DNA from: Butyrivibrio sp. MB2005
GTDB lineage: Bacteria; Bacillota; Clostridia; Lachnospirales; Lachnospiraceae
DNA length: 64,000 nucleotides
Assembly (NCBI RefSeq): GCF_000424285.1
Contig: NZ_KE384157.1
Span: forward strand, 157,167 to 221,166
Direction: 5' to 3'
In this document: piece by piece, positions 28,400 through 37,091 of the stretch
Layout: each line of letters begins with the position of its first letter
Numbering within the stretch: the stretch's first letter is position 1
Notes under the pieces: model-generated
What the model was told of the DNA's origin: nothing
What the model saw: only the letters and a program-made list of their open reading frames with translations
Databases searched by the model: none
Program-made: the position numbers and the translations under genes

Positions 28400-29965
28400 T
28401 TATTTCTGCATACTTCTGGGTGATACCCCATAAAACTTTTTAAAGCAGTTGGAAAAATAGCTCACATCGCTGTAGCCCACATTCTCTGCGATCTCTGCAA
28501 GCTTTTCATCGGTCTCTAAAATCAGTTTTTTCGCCTTGTGCATGCGGTACTGAGTCATGTATTCCTGAAGTGTCATATTCATCTCTGCCTTAAACATGCG
28601 CCTGAGATATGTCTGATTTACTAAAAGCGCATCGGAAATATCTGCAATTGAAAGCTGATTGTTGTGGTAATTATTCTCGATGTATTCCTTTGCTGCGACG
28701 GCAATGCTATGGGATTTGGAGTCCTCCTTGGACTTTTGGAACTCAATCCTCTTCTCATACATCTCGATTATCTTATCTCTCATGCCCTCTCTTGTGCTGA
28801 TGGACATAAGCTCTTTTTCGGGAGAAAAACCCTTACCGTAGATTGCTTCTATTGAAAATCCAGATTGTATGATATTGGTCAAAAGGACGCTCACAGCCCC
28901 TGACAATATGTTTATATCTGCCATTGGTGAATCGCTCTGAGCCATCCTGTCCCATATCTCTGTAATCGCATCTCTTGCATCATCAGCCTGCAGAGTTTCA
29001 AGGTCGCGGTTCAGCCTGAAAACTGCATCCAGCGAAATCTGCTGTTTTACCTTGAATTCACCGTTTTCGCCTGCTGTCACCCTAAGATCAATAAGAGATT
29101 CCGTGGTCTTTTCAGAAAGCTTTGAAAGGATTTTCTCATAGAGATCATGTATTCCGCTGTAGCCGTTTTCCGGCTCGCTCATGCAGGTCACCATCTCCAT
29201 ATCCAGCTGGCTCTTGATGATCTGGGACAGATCCACAAATTCATAGCCCTTGTACTGATTTCTTTTTTTTGTGCTGTCAAAGGAAAGCAGTACCACAATA
29301 TTATTCTCATAGTCGTGAAAAAGTCTGTAATCTCCGTCAATCTCAATTCTGCCGCGAAGCATTCTCACAAACATCTGCTCCCAGTTCATTATCTGCTCCA
29401 CTTCCATGGCGGATTTGTTCATGCTTTTTGCAAGGCTGCAAACTGCAAGAAGGGGATATTTCCCTTTAACACCAAGGTCGTCTATAATCTCATCCTCCGA
29501 CTGATTCTGGGCAGAATATATGAGCTTGCGAAGCTTTTCCTGCATACCGTCATCTTCCACAGTTCCTTCAATGTCGTCATTCTCCACAGCTTTACCGATA
29601 TTATCCTGGAGCTTAAGAAGGCTAAGGATCAGTTCTTCTTTTTCAAAGGGTTTAACAATATAATCGCAGACACCTATTTTTACTGCTTTTCTTGCATATT
29701 CGAATTCGTTATTGCCCGTGATCAGAATCACCGCAGTGTCGGGATAATTTTTCACTATCTCCTCGGAGAGCTCAAGGCCGTTTAAATAGGGCATGGTGAT
29801 ATCCGTCAGCACCACATCAGGCAAAAACTCCTCCATTTTCTCAAGAGCTTCCCTGCCATCGTGTGCTTCGCAGCATATCTCAAATCCGTATGAATTCCAG
29901 TCTATACAGCCTCTTAGATATTCCAAAAAAATCGGCATATCATCGACTATCATTATCTTATTCAT
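28400..29965 (-). CDS. YesN-type AraC-family response regulator
   Basis: A 521-residue regulator. The N-terminal receiver has IVDD, phospho-acceptor Asp 55 (DVVLTDITMP) and Lys in YIVKPF. A long middle linker follows, then two AraC helix-turn-helix motifs at the C-terminus (LSIADISDALLVNQTYLRRM; LAEIAENVGYSDVSYFSNCF). The ATG at 29965 is preferred because AGGAGC lies 6 nt upstream. It follows its partner kinase gene by 51 bp and most likely controls the sugar importer genes at 32553-35899. Confidence 0.92.
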   Translation of the reverse strand: MNKIMIVDDMPIFLEYLRGCIDWNSYGFEICCEAHDGREALEKMEEFLPDVVLTDITMPYLNGLELSEEIVKNYPDTAVILITGNNEFEYARKAVKIGVCDYIVKPFEKEELILSLLKLQDNIGKAVENDDIEGTVEDDGMQEKLRKLIYSAQNQSEDEIIDDLGVKGKYPLLAVCSLAKSMNKSAMEVEQIMNWEQMFVRMLRGRIEIDGDYRLFHDYENNIVVLLSFDSTKKRNQYKGYEFVDLSQIIKSQLDMEMVTCMSEPENGYSGIHDLYEKILSKLSEKTTESLIDLRVTAGENGEFKVKQQISLDAVFRLNRDLETLQADDARDAITEIWDRMAQSDSPMADINILSGAVSVLLTNIIQSGFSIEAIYGKGFSPEKELMSISTREGMRDKIIEMYEKRIEFQKSKEDSKSHSIAVAAKEYIENNYHNNQLSIADISDALLVNQTYLRRMFKAEMNMTLQEYMTQYRMHKAKKLILETDEKLAEIAENVGYSDVSYFSNCFKKFYGVSPRSMQK

Positions 29966-30016
29966 AAAACTGCTCCTAGTAGCTTTGCAAATTGCATGTA
30001 GCATTTAGCTTGCGCC

Positions 30017-31912
30017 TTATGCCTTGTTTTGTGTCAGAGGAATGCTGACTGTAACAGTTGATCCTTCGCCGTAGGTGCTGTCTACAGTGATTCCGTACTC
30101 ATCTCCGTAGTAAAGGCGCATTCTGTGGTCAACGCTGTACACGCCAAAATGCTTTTTATCTTCATCCTCAAGAATCTCGCCGCTTTCCAGAGTATCCTGC
30201 ATTTCCTTAAGGCGCTGTTCTTCTATTCCGATTCCGTCATCCCTTACCTGGATAACAGCCTTATCCTCCTCATCAAGAACCTTACCACTAATCTCTATGG
30301 TGCCCCAGTTTTCTTTATACTTTAGGCCGTGATAGATGGCATTTTCCACAAGGGGCTGCAGAGTCATCTTAGGAATATTCACCTGCATTATGTTTTCATC
30401 CACATCAAATCTGTATTTGAACTTATCGCCATACCTCATGACCTGAAGATCCAGATAATCTCTCGTGATCTGTATTTCTCGCTCCACGGTTACTATCTCA
30501 TCACTGCCGGACAGGGAATTCTTGTAGTAATTAGCAAGCTTCTGGGTAACTCTTGCAGCTTCCCTGCTTCTGCTCATCTCGATAAGCATGATTATGATAT
30601 CCAACGTATTATACAAAAAATGTGGTTTTACCTGCTCCTGAATAAGGGCTAGCTCGTATTCGCGCTTCTTCTTAGCTTCCTCATCCACCTTGATAAGAAG
30701 CTCTCTGTTGCGCTCCGTCATATAGTTAAAAATTCGTCCAAGCTGACCAATTTCATCCCTGGTCTTAAAGTGGAAGCGAACGCTCATATTCCCTTCTGCT
30801 ATCTGCTCTGCGCCATCGTGAAGAACCCTAAGAGGCCTTGTTACCAGCGTTACGGAGATAACGATAGAAATCAAAAGAAGAATAACCGCAATACCCGTCG
30901 TGATGCCCATAATAAAGCGAAGCTCTTCCCCTGTGACATTGAACTTATTTAGATTGGTGATACCGATAAGACTCCAGTGATAATTGGTCAGTTCCGCTCT
31001 TCCAATCAGATAGGTCGCGCCGTCATAATACAAAAGTGCGCTCTCATCACTTGCACCGATCAGTTTTGAAAGCTCGGTATCATGCTCTACTACTCCGTCT
31101 CCGAAGGTGATCCTTGCATTTTTTCCATTAAAAACAAACTCAGAGTCCTCTCCCAGAAAAAGTCTGTCCCGAAGTTCCGGGCTTTGCCATATCTCATCCT
31201 CAAAGACATCGCTTATGCAATAGCCCTGTCTGTCGTAGAGAAAATATGAGCTAATCTCACTTTTGGCAGATTTTACAAGGTTGGGCTTATCCATATTTAT
31301 AAGGACATAGCCCATTCCTGAACCTGTGACGGTATTGATAACTCTTTTTCCAAGAGTCACAATCTCTCTGCCCTCGTAGCTCATGGGATTATTTTCAGCA
31401 TCCATGAGATAAGTTACACCGTTTGTATCCTTAAGCTGCGCAATATAATCGCTGCTTCTGATGTCAGCCTCCATTTTTTCAAGGGCAGGATCAGTAGTTA
31501 TAAAAAGCCCGGTATCATTTAGGTAAACGATGGAATCTATTCCTCTGTAGATCAGCAGATCCTGGGTCATCTCCGAGAGAATCTTACTTTCCCTGGTGAC
31601 ACTTTTCATGGATCTGTCATTATAGTAATTACTTACAGAAATAGTGAAGTTGTTGGAACAGACCGTACCATTATCAAGCACTGCACCGATTCTGTCAGAC
31701 ATGATCCTGATATTTTCCTGAATCTGTCTGTTACCTCGCTCAAGTGTGGCACGGCTATAAAAGAAAACCATAAGAAGCGCCAGTGTCAACATAGGAATAA
31801 GTGCCACAAGCGCTGTAAAAAATGCAATCTTATATTTTAATGAAATATTACGAAAAGGCTTCCTCGATCTACCGTGAAGCCTTTCCATTTCCTTTACTGT
31901 CATATCACTCAT
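30017..31912 (-). CDS. YesM-type sensor histidine kinase
   Basis: A 631-residue membrane kinase. A helix at about 30-52, an extracellular sensor region to about 310, a second helix (about 318-340) and a HAMP linker come first. The His_kinase domain has KPHFLYNTLD (His about 430), and the HATPase has ENAIYHGL, DDGIGI and a C-terminal GEGSTVTVSIP. It is partnered with the response regulator just downstream. The ATG at 31912 has no ribosome site and lies only 7 nt past a TATAAT box, so the messenger may be leaderless or the start may be at a later Met (residues 4 or 9). Confidence 0.9.
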   Translation of the reverse strand: MSDMTVKEMERLHGRSRKPFRNISLKYKIAFFTALVALIPMLTLALLMVFFYSRATLERGNRQIQENIRIMSDRIGAVLDNGTVCSNNFTISVSNYYNDRSMKSVTRESKILSEMTQDLLIYRGIDSIVYLNDTGLFITTDPALEKMEADIRSSDYIAQLKDTNGVTYLMDAENNPMSYEGREIVTLGKRVINTVTGSGMGYVLINMDKPNLVKSAKSEISSYFLYDRQGYCISDVFEDEIWQSPELRDRLFLGEDSEFVFNGKNARITFGDGVVEHDTELSKLIGASDESALLYYDGATYLIGRAELTNYHWSLIGITNLNKFNVTGEELRFIMGITTGIAVILLLISIVISVTLVTRPLRVLHDGAEQIAEGNMSVRFHFKTRDEIGQLGRIFNYMTERNRELLIKVDEEAKKKREYELALIQEQVKPHFLYNTLDIIIMLIEMSRSREAARVTQKLANYYKNSLSGSDEIVTVEREIQITRDYLDLQVMRYGDKFKYRFDVDENIMQVNIPKMTLQPLVENAIYHGLKYKENWGTIEISGKVLDEEDKAVIQVRDDGIGIEEQRLKEMQDTLESGEILEDEDKKHFGVYSVDHRMRLYYGDEYGITVDSTYGEGSTVTVSIPLTQNKA

Positions 31913-31918
31913 GACAGT

Positions 31919-31924
31919 ATTATA
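31919..31924 (-). promoter_or_regulatory. Extended -10 box at the start of the kinase gene
   Basis: On the minus strand TGATATAAT gives an extended -10 (TGn plus TATAAT). No good -35 is seen; the sequence 17-18 bp upstream already lies inside the long palindrome. A transcript from here would start at about the ATG itself. Confidence 0.45.
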
Positions 31925-31929
31925 TCACA

Positions 31930-32550
31930 CAAAACTACCCATACCGAATAATAAAGAAGCCTGGGGCCCTGCGGCTTTCTCCGAAAAACTTCAGCTTGGG
32001 CCCACGAGGGTCAGGTAGGCGTTCTCCTTCCTCTGCCGAAATTCCAAGATATTCCGCTGGTATATGTGTGATTTTGCAACATGTCTGAGTATGTTTTCAG
32101 GCGCTCAAACTACCAAAATGCGGCCGTTTCGAGTCTCGTTATCTTCGTGAGATTTTTCTAATGCCCATGCATCCATTGTTAATGCGCGCTCTCGAAAGAA
32201 ACTCACAAGGGCTTCCAATCAACAATAGATACAGCTTAGCAATAAATAGTGTTAATCAGAAGCCCTTGCTCAAACAACTTTCTTCGCGCGCACAATGGAT
32301 GCTCATAGGCATAAGAATAATCATCACTCAGCTATAGAGACTCGAAACGGCCGCATAATGTTAGTGTTATCGCCTGAAAATATACGAGTTTTGCAAAATC
32401 ACACATGCTCATAACAAGCGGAATATCTTGGAATGCTTTGAGGCGCGGAAGGAGAACGCCTGCCTGACCCCTTCGGGCCCAAGCTGAAGTTTTTCGCTTT
32501 CCAAAGCCGCAGGGCCCCAAGCTTCTTATATTCCGGTATGGGTAGTTTTG
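31930..32550. repeat. 621-bp imperfect palindrome filling the gap between two operons
   Basis: The two halves are reverse complements interrupted by short mismatched stretches. Matching blocks from the outside in are: the first 16 bp (from 31931, AAAACTACCCATACCG); TGGGGCCCTGCGGCTTT; the 22-bp block from about 31983; AGGCGTTCTCCTTCC; ATTCCAAGATATTCCGCT; GTGTGATTTTGCAA; ATGCGGCCGTTTCGAGTCTC; GCATCCATTGT; and the central AAGGGCTTC (32208-32216) against GAAGCCCTT (32259-32267), around a 42-nt loop. The right edge is 2 bp from the permease stop codon and the left edge touches the kinase -10 box. No open reading frame of merit and no target-site duplication are seen. Confidence 0.9.
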
Positions 32551-32552
32551 AA

Positions 32553-33398
32553 TTAACCTTTAACTGCTCCGCCGATAGTCATTGCGTTCTCTACCTGTTC
32601 GGAGAAGAGTGTGTAAACGATAATTGCAGGGAAGCTGGCGATAACCATTGTTGCTCCCATGCCGCCCCAGTCGGTGGTAAACTCGCCCTGGAAGAACAGG
32701 ACACCGAGAGGCAGTGTCTTGAGCTCTGCAATGCTTCCCACAACTACGTTTGCAAGAATGAATTCATTCCATGCATTTAAGAATATGTAAATAACAAGGG
32801 TAACTGTTGCCGGTCTTACAAGGGGCTCGATGATGAGGAAAAAGGTCTGGAAAATGTTGGCGCCGTCCATGCAGGCTGCCTCCTCAAGCTCGATCGGTAT
32901 ACCCTTGAAGAATCCGTAGTAAACCATGCATGCAAATGCAAGGTTAATTGCTACGTATGGAAAAATCAGGGACCATCTGGTTCCCATCATGTTAAACTGC
33001 TGAACTATTTTTACTACAGGAATCATGATTGCCTGTACCGGGATGAACATACCAAGTCCCACAAAAAGTCTTGTGAAGGTCTTAAGCTTCCATACCATTC
33101 TGCTGGTCGCATAGGAGAAAAGCAGTGCACTTACGATTGTGATCGCAACAGTTCCTATGGAAACAATAAGTGAGTTCATAAAGTACAGCGGTACATCATA
33201 TTTGGTCCAGGCTGTCACATAGTTTTCAAAGTGAAGCGGCCAGGGAAAACCAAAGGGATTTGTTACGAAAATCTCCTGGTTATTTTTAAATGAATAAAAC
33301 AGCATCCAAATCAGCGGATAAAGGGAAAATGCTGCATATATCCAGCAAAATGCCACAAAGACATAATGCCAAAATGAACGTTTCTTTTCTTCAAGCAT
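32553..33398 (-). CDS. Sugar ABC transporter permease (MalG/AraQ-like)
   Basis: A 281-residue permease with six helices and the EAA-type loop (ELEEAACMDGANIFQTFFLI). The ATG at 33398 (MLEEKKRS) follows AAGGAGG at good spacing, so a longer frame to 33446 is rejected. It overlaps the first permease gene by 8 bp. Its stop codon is directly followed by the 621-bp palindrome. Together with the first permease and the binding lipoprotein it forms a CUT1-type importer; the ATPase (MsmX-like) is not encoded here. Confidence 0.93.
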   Translation of the reverse strand: MLEEKKRSFWHYVFVAFCWIYAAFSLYPLIWMLFYSFKNNQEIFVTNPFGFPWPLHFENYVTAWTKYDVPLYFMNSLIVSIGTVAITIVSALLFSYATSRMVWKLKTFTRLFVGLGMFIPVQAIMIPVVKIVQQFNMMGTRWSLIFPYVAINLAFACMVYYGFFKGIPIELEEAACMDGANIFQTFFLIIEPLVRPATVTLVIYIFLNAWNEFILANVVVGSIAELKTLPLGVLFFQGEFTTDWGGMGATMVIASFPAIIVYTLFSEQVENAMTIGGAVKG

Positions 33399-34302
33399 TT
33401 CTCTTCCTCCTTGATTTTTCTTCTTCCTTTCCCTGATCCTTGTCACGGAAAATGAAGTTAATGAGAAGCATAACCATCATGCACTCAAGTACCATGACTG
33501 TGGCAGCTGCAAGACCATAGCCGTAATCAGACTTCTTAAATGCTGCATTGTACATCATGTATGTAAGTGTGTAAGTGGACTTGTTGGGGCCACCGCCTGT
33601 CAAAATATTCATCTCGGTGAAGGCCTTGATACCACCTGTAACAGAAATGATGAGACAGAACTTATAGGTCTCTGCAAGAAGCGGAATTGTAATCTTTCTG
33701 TGAGCCCTTACGTTGGAGCAACCATCGATTTTAGCTGCTTCGTAGTAATCACTGGGAATTGATTTGATACCTGCTACGATAAGTGCAAACTGGTATCCCA
33801 TCCACTGCCATGCATTGACAAAGGAGATAACGTAAATAGCCTTATAACGATCTCCAAGCCAGTTCTGTGAGTAGTCAGAACCTGCTGCTTCGAAAAGCTT
33901 ATTGAGAAGTCCGTTACCATTGAAGATTGATCCCCAAAGCTGGCAAACAACGGTTACTGATAGAATAACGGGAATGAAGTATGCAACGCGCAGGAACTTT
34001 CTACCCTTCATCTTTTTATCTGAAATGGTGATCGCAAATACAGTAGCGAACAACATCTGATAGACGGTAATTATGATCGCAAAAATAAGCTGATTGCGAT
34101 TGGATGTAACGAATACTTTGTCTCCAAAAAGTTTGATGTAGTTTTTAAGGCCTGTAAAAGTAGGCATTGTGAGTCCGTTCCAGTCAGTAAAGCTGTAGCC
34201 GAATACCTGAACAATCGGAATAAAATCAAATAATATAAATATTGCAAGAGCCGGAGCTATAAAAAGCAAAATGGCAAGCTTGTTGCCCATGTATTTTTTC
34301 AT
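33391..34302 (-). CDS. Sugar ABC transporter permease (MalF/UgpA-like)
   Basis: A 303-residue permease with six helices and an EAA-type loop (DYYEAAKIDGCSNVRAHRKI). It starts MKKYMGNKLAILLFIAPALA. It follows the binding-protein gene after a 187-bp spacer holding three hairpins, so its expression is likely lower than that of the binding protein. Substrate unknown; the neighbouring YesMN pair is the probable regulator. Confidence 0.93.
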   Translation of the reverse strand: MKKYMGNKLAILLFIAPALAIFILFDFIPIVQVFGYSFTDWNGLTMPTFTGLKNYIKLFGDKVFVTSNRNQLIFAIIITVYQMLFATVFAITISDKKMKGRKFLRVAYFIPVILSVTVVCQLWGSIFNGNGLLNKLFEAAGSDYSQNWLGDRYKAIYVISFVNAWQWMGYQFALIVAGIKSIPSDYYEAAKIDGCSNVRAHRKITIPLLAETYKFCLIISVTGGIKAFTEMNILTGGGPNKSTYTLTYMMYNAAFKKSDYGYGLAAATVMVLECMMVMLLINFIFRDKDQGKEEEKSRRKRNA

Positions 34303-34350
34303 AAGAAATCCTCAAGTTAGTTTTAGTAGCTTGTTGTTCATGAACGATAC

Positions 34351-34478
34351 GGATTTCTACGCTTCTTCGAAGCTCTCGAAATCCTACGAACATTCGGGAT
34401 CCGCGCTATCGCGCTACTCCCTCATGTTCGCTCGATTAGTAAAGTCACAGACAACCATGCAAGCATGTTGTCTGTGAC
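34351..34478 (-). repeat. Three consecutive hairpins between binding protein and permease genes
   Basis: Hairpin 1: GGATTTC (34351-34357) with GAAATCC (34378-34384), inner GCTTC-TTC-GAAGC. Hairpin 2: CGAACAT and GGGA (34387-34399) with TCCC and ATGTTCG (34418-34430), inner CGCG-CTAT-CGCG. Hairpin 3: GTCACAGACAAC (34444-34455) with GTTGTCTGTGAC (34467-34478). The last is nearest the binding-protein stop and probably protects or attenuates its messenger. Confidence 0.75.
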
Positions 34479-34489
34479 CTTCCTAATCT

Positions 34490-35899
34490 TTAATCGTTCA
34501 TGTCTGCCATAATGTCAGTCATGTCTTCGATGAACTCATCTGCTGAGAACTGACCGGATACAAGACCCTGTGTCTCAGACTGGATACCATCGTTGAATGT
34601 TGAGTTTGTAAGTCCCCATGTGAACTTTGTTGTTGATGTGATTGAAGGAAGTGTATCTGAAAGCTTCTTCATCATTGCAGGATACTCTGAATCAGGCTCT
34701 TTACCTGTGTCGATTGCAACGAGAGGATTGTGACGATACATAACCTTTGCCTCACAGTACTTCTCTGTGATGAATTCAGCAACTTCTGCTGCAAGCTCAG
34801 GGTTCTGAGAATCAGGATTTACAGCGAAACCTGAAGCACTGCCGCCGCCTGAAAATGCACTCTTACCAGCCTCGTATGAAGCTTCGTCAGCTGCAGGATA
34901 GAACATCCAGTCTACGTTGTCGCCAAGGCCCTTTGTAGCATCCTCGATGTACCACTGGCCGTTGATGAACATTGCAGCATTGCCTGAAAGGAACATTTCT
35001 GAAGCCTGGTCGTAATTGGTTGTTGTTGCATCCTTCTGATAAAGACCTGCTGCAACAAGCTCTTCCATTGTCTTAGCAGCGTCTACATAACCCTGATCTG
35101 TGATTGTTGCGCTCTGGTCATCAAGAGCCTTGATGCCACCCTCAGCGTAACGAGTTGCGATTACGTCATAAGCAGCTGCTGTGTTCCAGCCTTCCTGACC
35201 GAAAAGTGCAAGAGGTGTGATGCCTGCTGCTGTAAATGTATCGATGCAGTTCTTTAAGTCATCGTAGGTCTTAGGAACTTCAAGTCCGTTCTCCTCGAAG
35301 AGCTGCTTGTTGTAGTACCAAAGTACATATTCCTGTCCTGAGAAAGGAAATGCGTAGATGTTACCGTCTTCTGCATAAGCAAGATCCTTGTTTGCATCAT
35401 AGAGCTTATCAAGGAAGCCTGTTGACTGTGCAACATCATTGAGAACCATGATCTGGTTACTCTCACGGAATGTATTGATAAGATCTGTACTAGCCTGATA
35501 GATGTCAGGAAGCTGACCTGTAGCTGCAAGAGTCTTAAGTGTCTGTCCATCATCCTGAGCCTGAACGATGAGGTTAAGCTCAACATTGGGATAAGCTTCT
35601 GCAAGCTGCTCTACTGCGTAGTCATAAGGAACCTTGGTATCGTCATCAGCATACTGGGTGTAGATGCTAAGTGTTACCTTGTCACCTGACTCAGCAGCCT
35701 CTGTTGTCTCTTCTGTTGTCTCCTCAGCAGCTTCCTCTGTGCTCTCCTCAGCAGTAGCCTCAGCTGTCTCCTCGGATGCCTCTGTACTAGCTGTTGAATC
35801 AGCGGTCTCTGTAGTTGTAGCAGCACTGTTGCCACATCCAGCAAGAAGACCTGCAGCCATTGTAAGGCTCATCATTGTACTAATTAACTTCTTTTTCAT
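34490..35899 (-). CDS. Sugar ABC transporter solute-binding lipoprotein (family 1)
   Basis: A 469-residue lipoprotein with signal MKKKLISTMMSLTMAAGLL, lipobox LAGC, and a Thr/Glu/Ser-rich acidic linker (about 25-70). The body is a family 1 sugar-binding domain (TDLINTFRESNQIMVLNDV; GGSASGFAVNPDSQNPELA). The ATG at 35899 is preceded by AAGGGAAGG; an upstream in-frame ATG lacks a ribosome site. First gene of the importer unit. Ligand unknown. Confidence 0.93.
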   Translation of the reverse strand: MKKKLISTMMSLTMAAGLLAGCGNSAATTTETADSTASTEASEETAEATAEESTEEAAEETTEETTEAAESGDKVTLSIYTQYADDDTKVPYDYAVEQLAEAYPNVELNLIVQAQDDGQTLKTLAATGQLPDIYQASTDLINTFRESNQIMVLNDVAQSTGFLDKLYDANKDLAYAEDGNIYAFPFSGQEYVLWYYNKQLFEENGLEVPKTYDDLKNCIDTFTAAGITPLALFGQEGWNTAAAYDVIATRYAEGGIKALDDQSATITDQGYVDAAKTMEELVAAGLYQKDATTTNYDQASEMFLSGNAAMFINGQWYIEDATKGLGDNVDWMFYPAADEASYEAGKSAFSGGGSASGFAVNPDSQNPELAAEVAEFITEKYCEAKVMYRHNPLVAIDTGKEPDSEYPAMMKKLSDTLPSITSTTKFTWGLTNSTFNDGIQSETQGLVSGQFSADEFIEDMTDIMADMND

Positions 35900-35975
35900 A
35901 TGTAACCTTCCCTTCTTTAGCGCATTTTTGTCAGATAGTTGCGCCTTCATTTATGTTTGTTACCTGTTTATTATG

Positions 35976-36007
35976 AAAAAAAAATCCTCATTAAAAAATG
36001 AGGATTT
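35976..36007 (-). terminator. Intrinsic terminator after the beta-helix gene
   Basis: AAATCCTCATT (35982-35992) pairs with AATGAGGATTT (35997-36007) around AAAA. On the minus strand it is followed by a run of T from the A-tract beginning at 35976. It ends the 36040-39573 unit and insulates the sugar importer promoter. Confidence 0.88.
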
Positions 36008-36039
36008 CGAAATTTTTTTTGTAATTTTCATTCTGAATT

Positions 36040-37062
36040 TTAGAATTTATATAATTTACTGATCTTGCACTTCTTTATCTTAGTGCCCTTATGATCGTAG
36101 AAAGTACCTTTTACAGTGGTGTTCTTAAGGGTTACCTTCTGTCCTGAATAATTACCTGCATCACCTCCAAGATTACATTTATCTATTGTAACCTTCTTGG
36201 CAACGACATTATTTTTCCCTGCGTAATAATATGGATTGAGGATCATGATTGCAAAAAACTGACCATTTCTGTCACCCTTTTTAACACAGGTGATCTTGGT
36301 ATTTTTGATAGTAATATTCGAGCAGATCTGATCCTTTATAACCTTGCCACCGTTTGTGGTGGGCTCAATGAGGATTCCGCACTGAGGTGCTTTCCCTTTT
36401 GCCTTCTTAATAGTGCAGCCATCAATTGTCACATTATCAGCATCTACGATACCGATGTTATTTCTGCCGCTGTTTGATATAGTACATTTCTTAATGGTGA
36501 TTTTGCTGCAGCCATAGAGATTATCACTGTCATTCATGGTGCCAAGATAAATACCATCAGTAACTGCATCATATATCTTTACATTCTCAAGCTTTACGTT
36601 CTTGGAATCCTTGATGCAGACTGCATGACAGTCCTCGGAATCCTTGCCGTGCTGCTTTTTATCGCCATAAATCTTACCGCCCTTAATGGTGACATTGTGA
36701 GCATTTTTGATGGCTATATAATCATAGTACCCTTTGTCGTTGGGCTTAAGCCTTAAAACAGTACTGCCTGTCATATTTAAGGTGACATTATCCTTAAGCT
36801 CTATTCCTATCTGAATAGGAGTGGAAATATTGAATTCGCCTGAGTCGAGATTTACAGTACCACCACCTGCTTCCGAAACCTCGCGGATAGCCCTGTTTAT
36901 CTGCTCTGTGTCATCTTTTCCATCATTAGGGAGTGCGCCGTACTCGGATACATTAACATCCAAAGCAGCTCTTACCCTCATGCCGCCCGAATAAGAAAAG
37001 CATAAGCATACAGCTCCTGCTGTCAGTAGTGCCATTTCAAAAATCTTATTTCTTCTCTTCAT
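36040..37062 (-). CDS. Secreted right-handed beta-helix protein (pectate lyase superfamily)
   Basis: A 340-residue protein with a signal peptide (MKRRNKIFEMALLTAGAVCL, cleavage probably after VRA near 32). The opening DVNVSEYGALPNDGKDDTEQ is the classic start of pectate-lyase-superfamily (GH28-like) helices. Repeated coils of the type VTIKGGKIYG, ITIKKCTISN and VTIDGCTIKK follow. No clear GH28 catalytic Asp trio is seen, so it may bind or modify a polysaccharide rather than hydrolyse it. Last gene behind a lipoprotein foldase, which could assist its folding. Confidence 0.8.
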   Translation of the reverse strand: MKRRNKIFEMALLTAGAVCLCFSYSGGMRVRAALDVNVSEYGALPNDGKDDTEQINRAIREVSEAGGGTVNLDSGEFNISTPIQIGIELKDNVTLNMTGSTVLRLKPNDKGYYDYIAIKNAHNVTIKGGKIYGDKKQHGKDSEDCHAVCIKDSKNVKLENVKIYDAVTDGIYLGTMNDSDNLYGCSKITIKKCTISNSGRNNIGIVDADNVTIDGCTIKKAKGKAPQCGILIEPTTNGGKVIKDQICSNITIKNTKITCVKKGDRNGQFFAIMILNPYYYAGKNNVVAKKVTIDKCNLGGDAGNYSGQKVTLKNTTVKGTFYDHKGTKIKKCKISKLYKF

Positions 37063-37091
37063 AGCAAAACCCTCTACTTCCTTAAAACATA

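Noticed and set aside
29147..29785. Plus-strand open frame of 212 residues opposite the response regulator
   Set aside because: It is antisense to a clear receiver/AraC gene, with no ribosome site and unlikely composition.
32332..32520. Open frame of 62 residues inside the 621-bp palindrome
   Set aside because: It runs along one palindrome arm, has no ribosome site and no recognisable protein character; the composition comes from the repeat.
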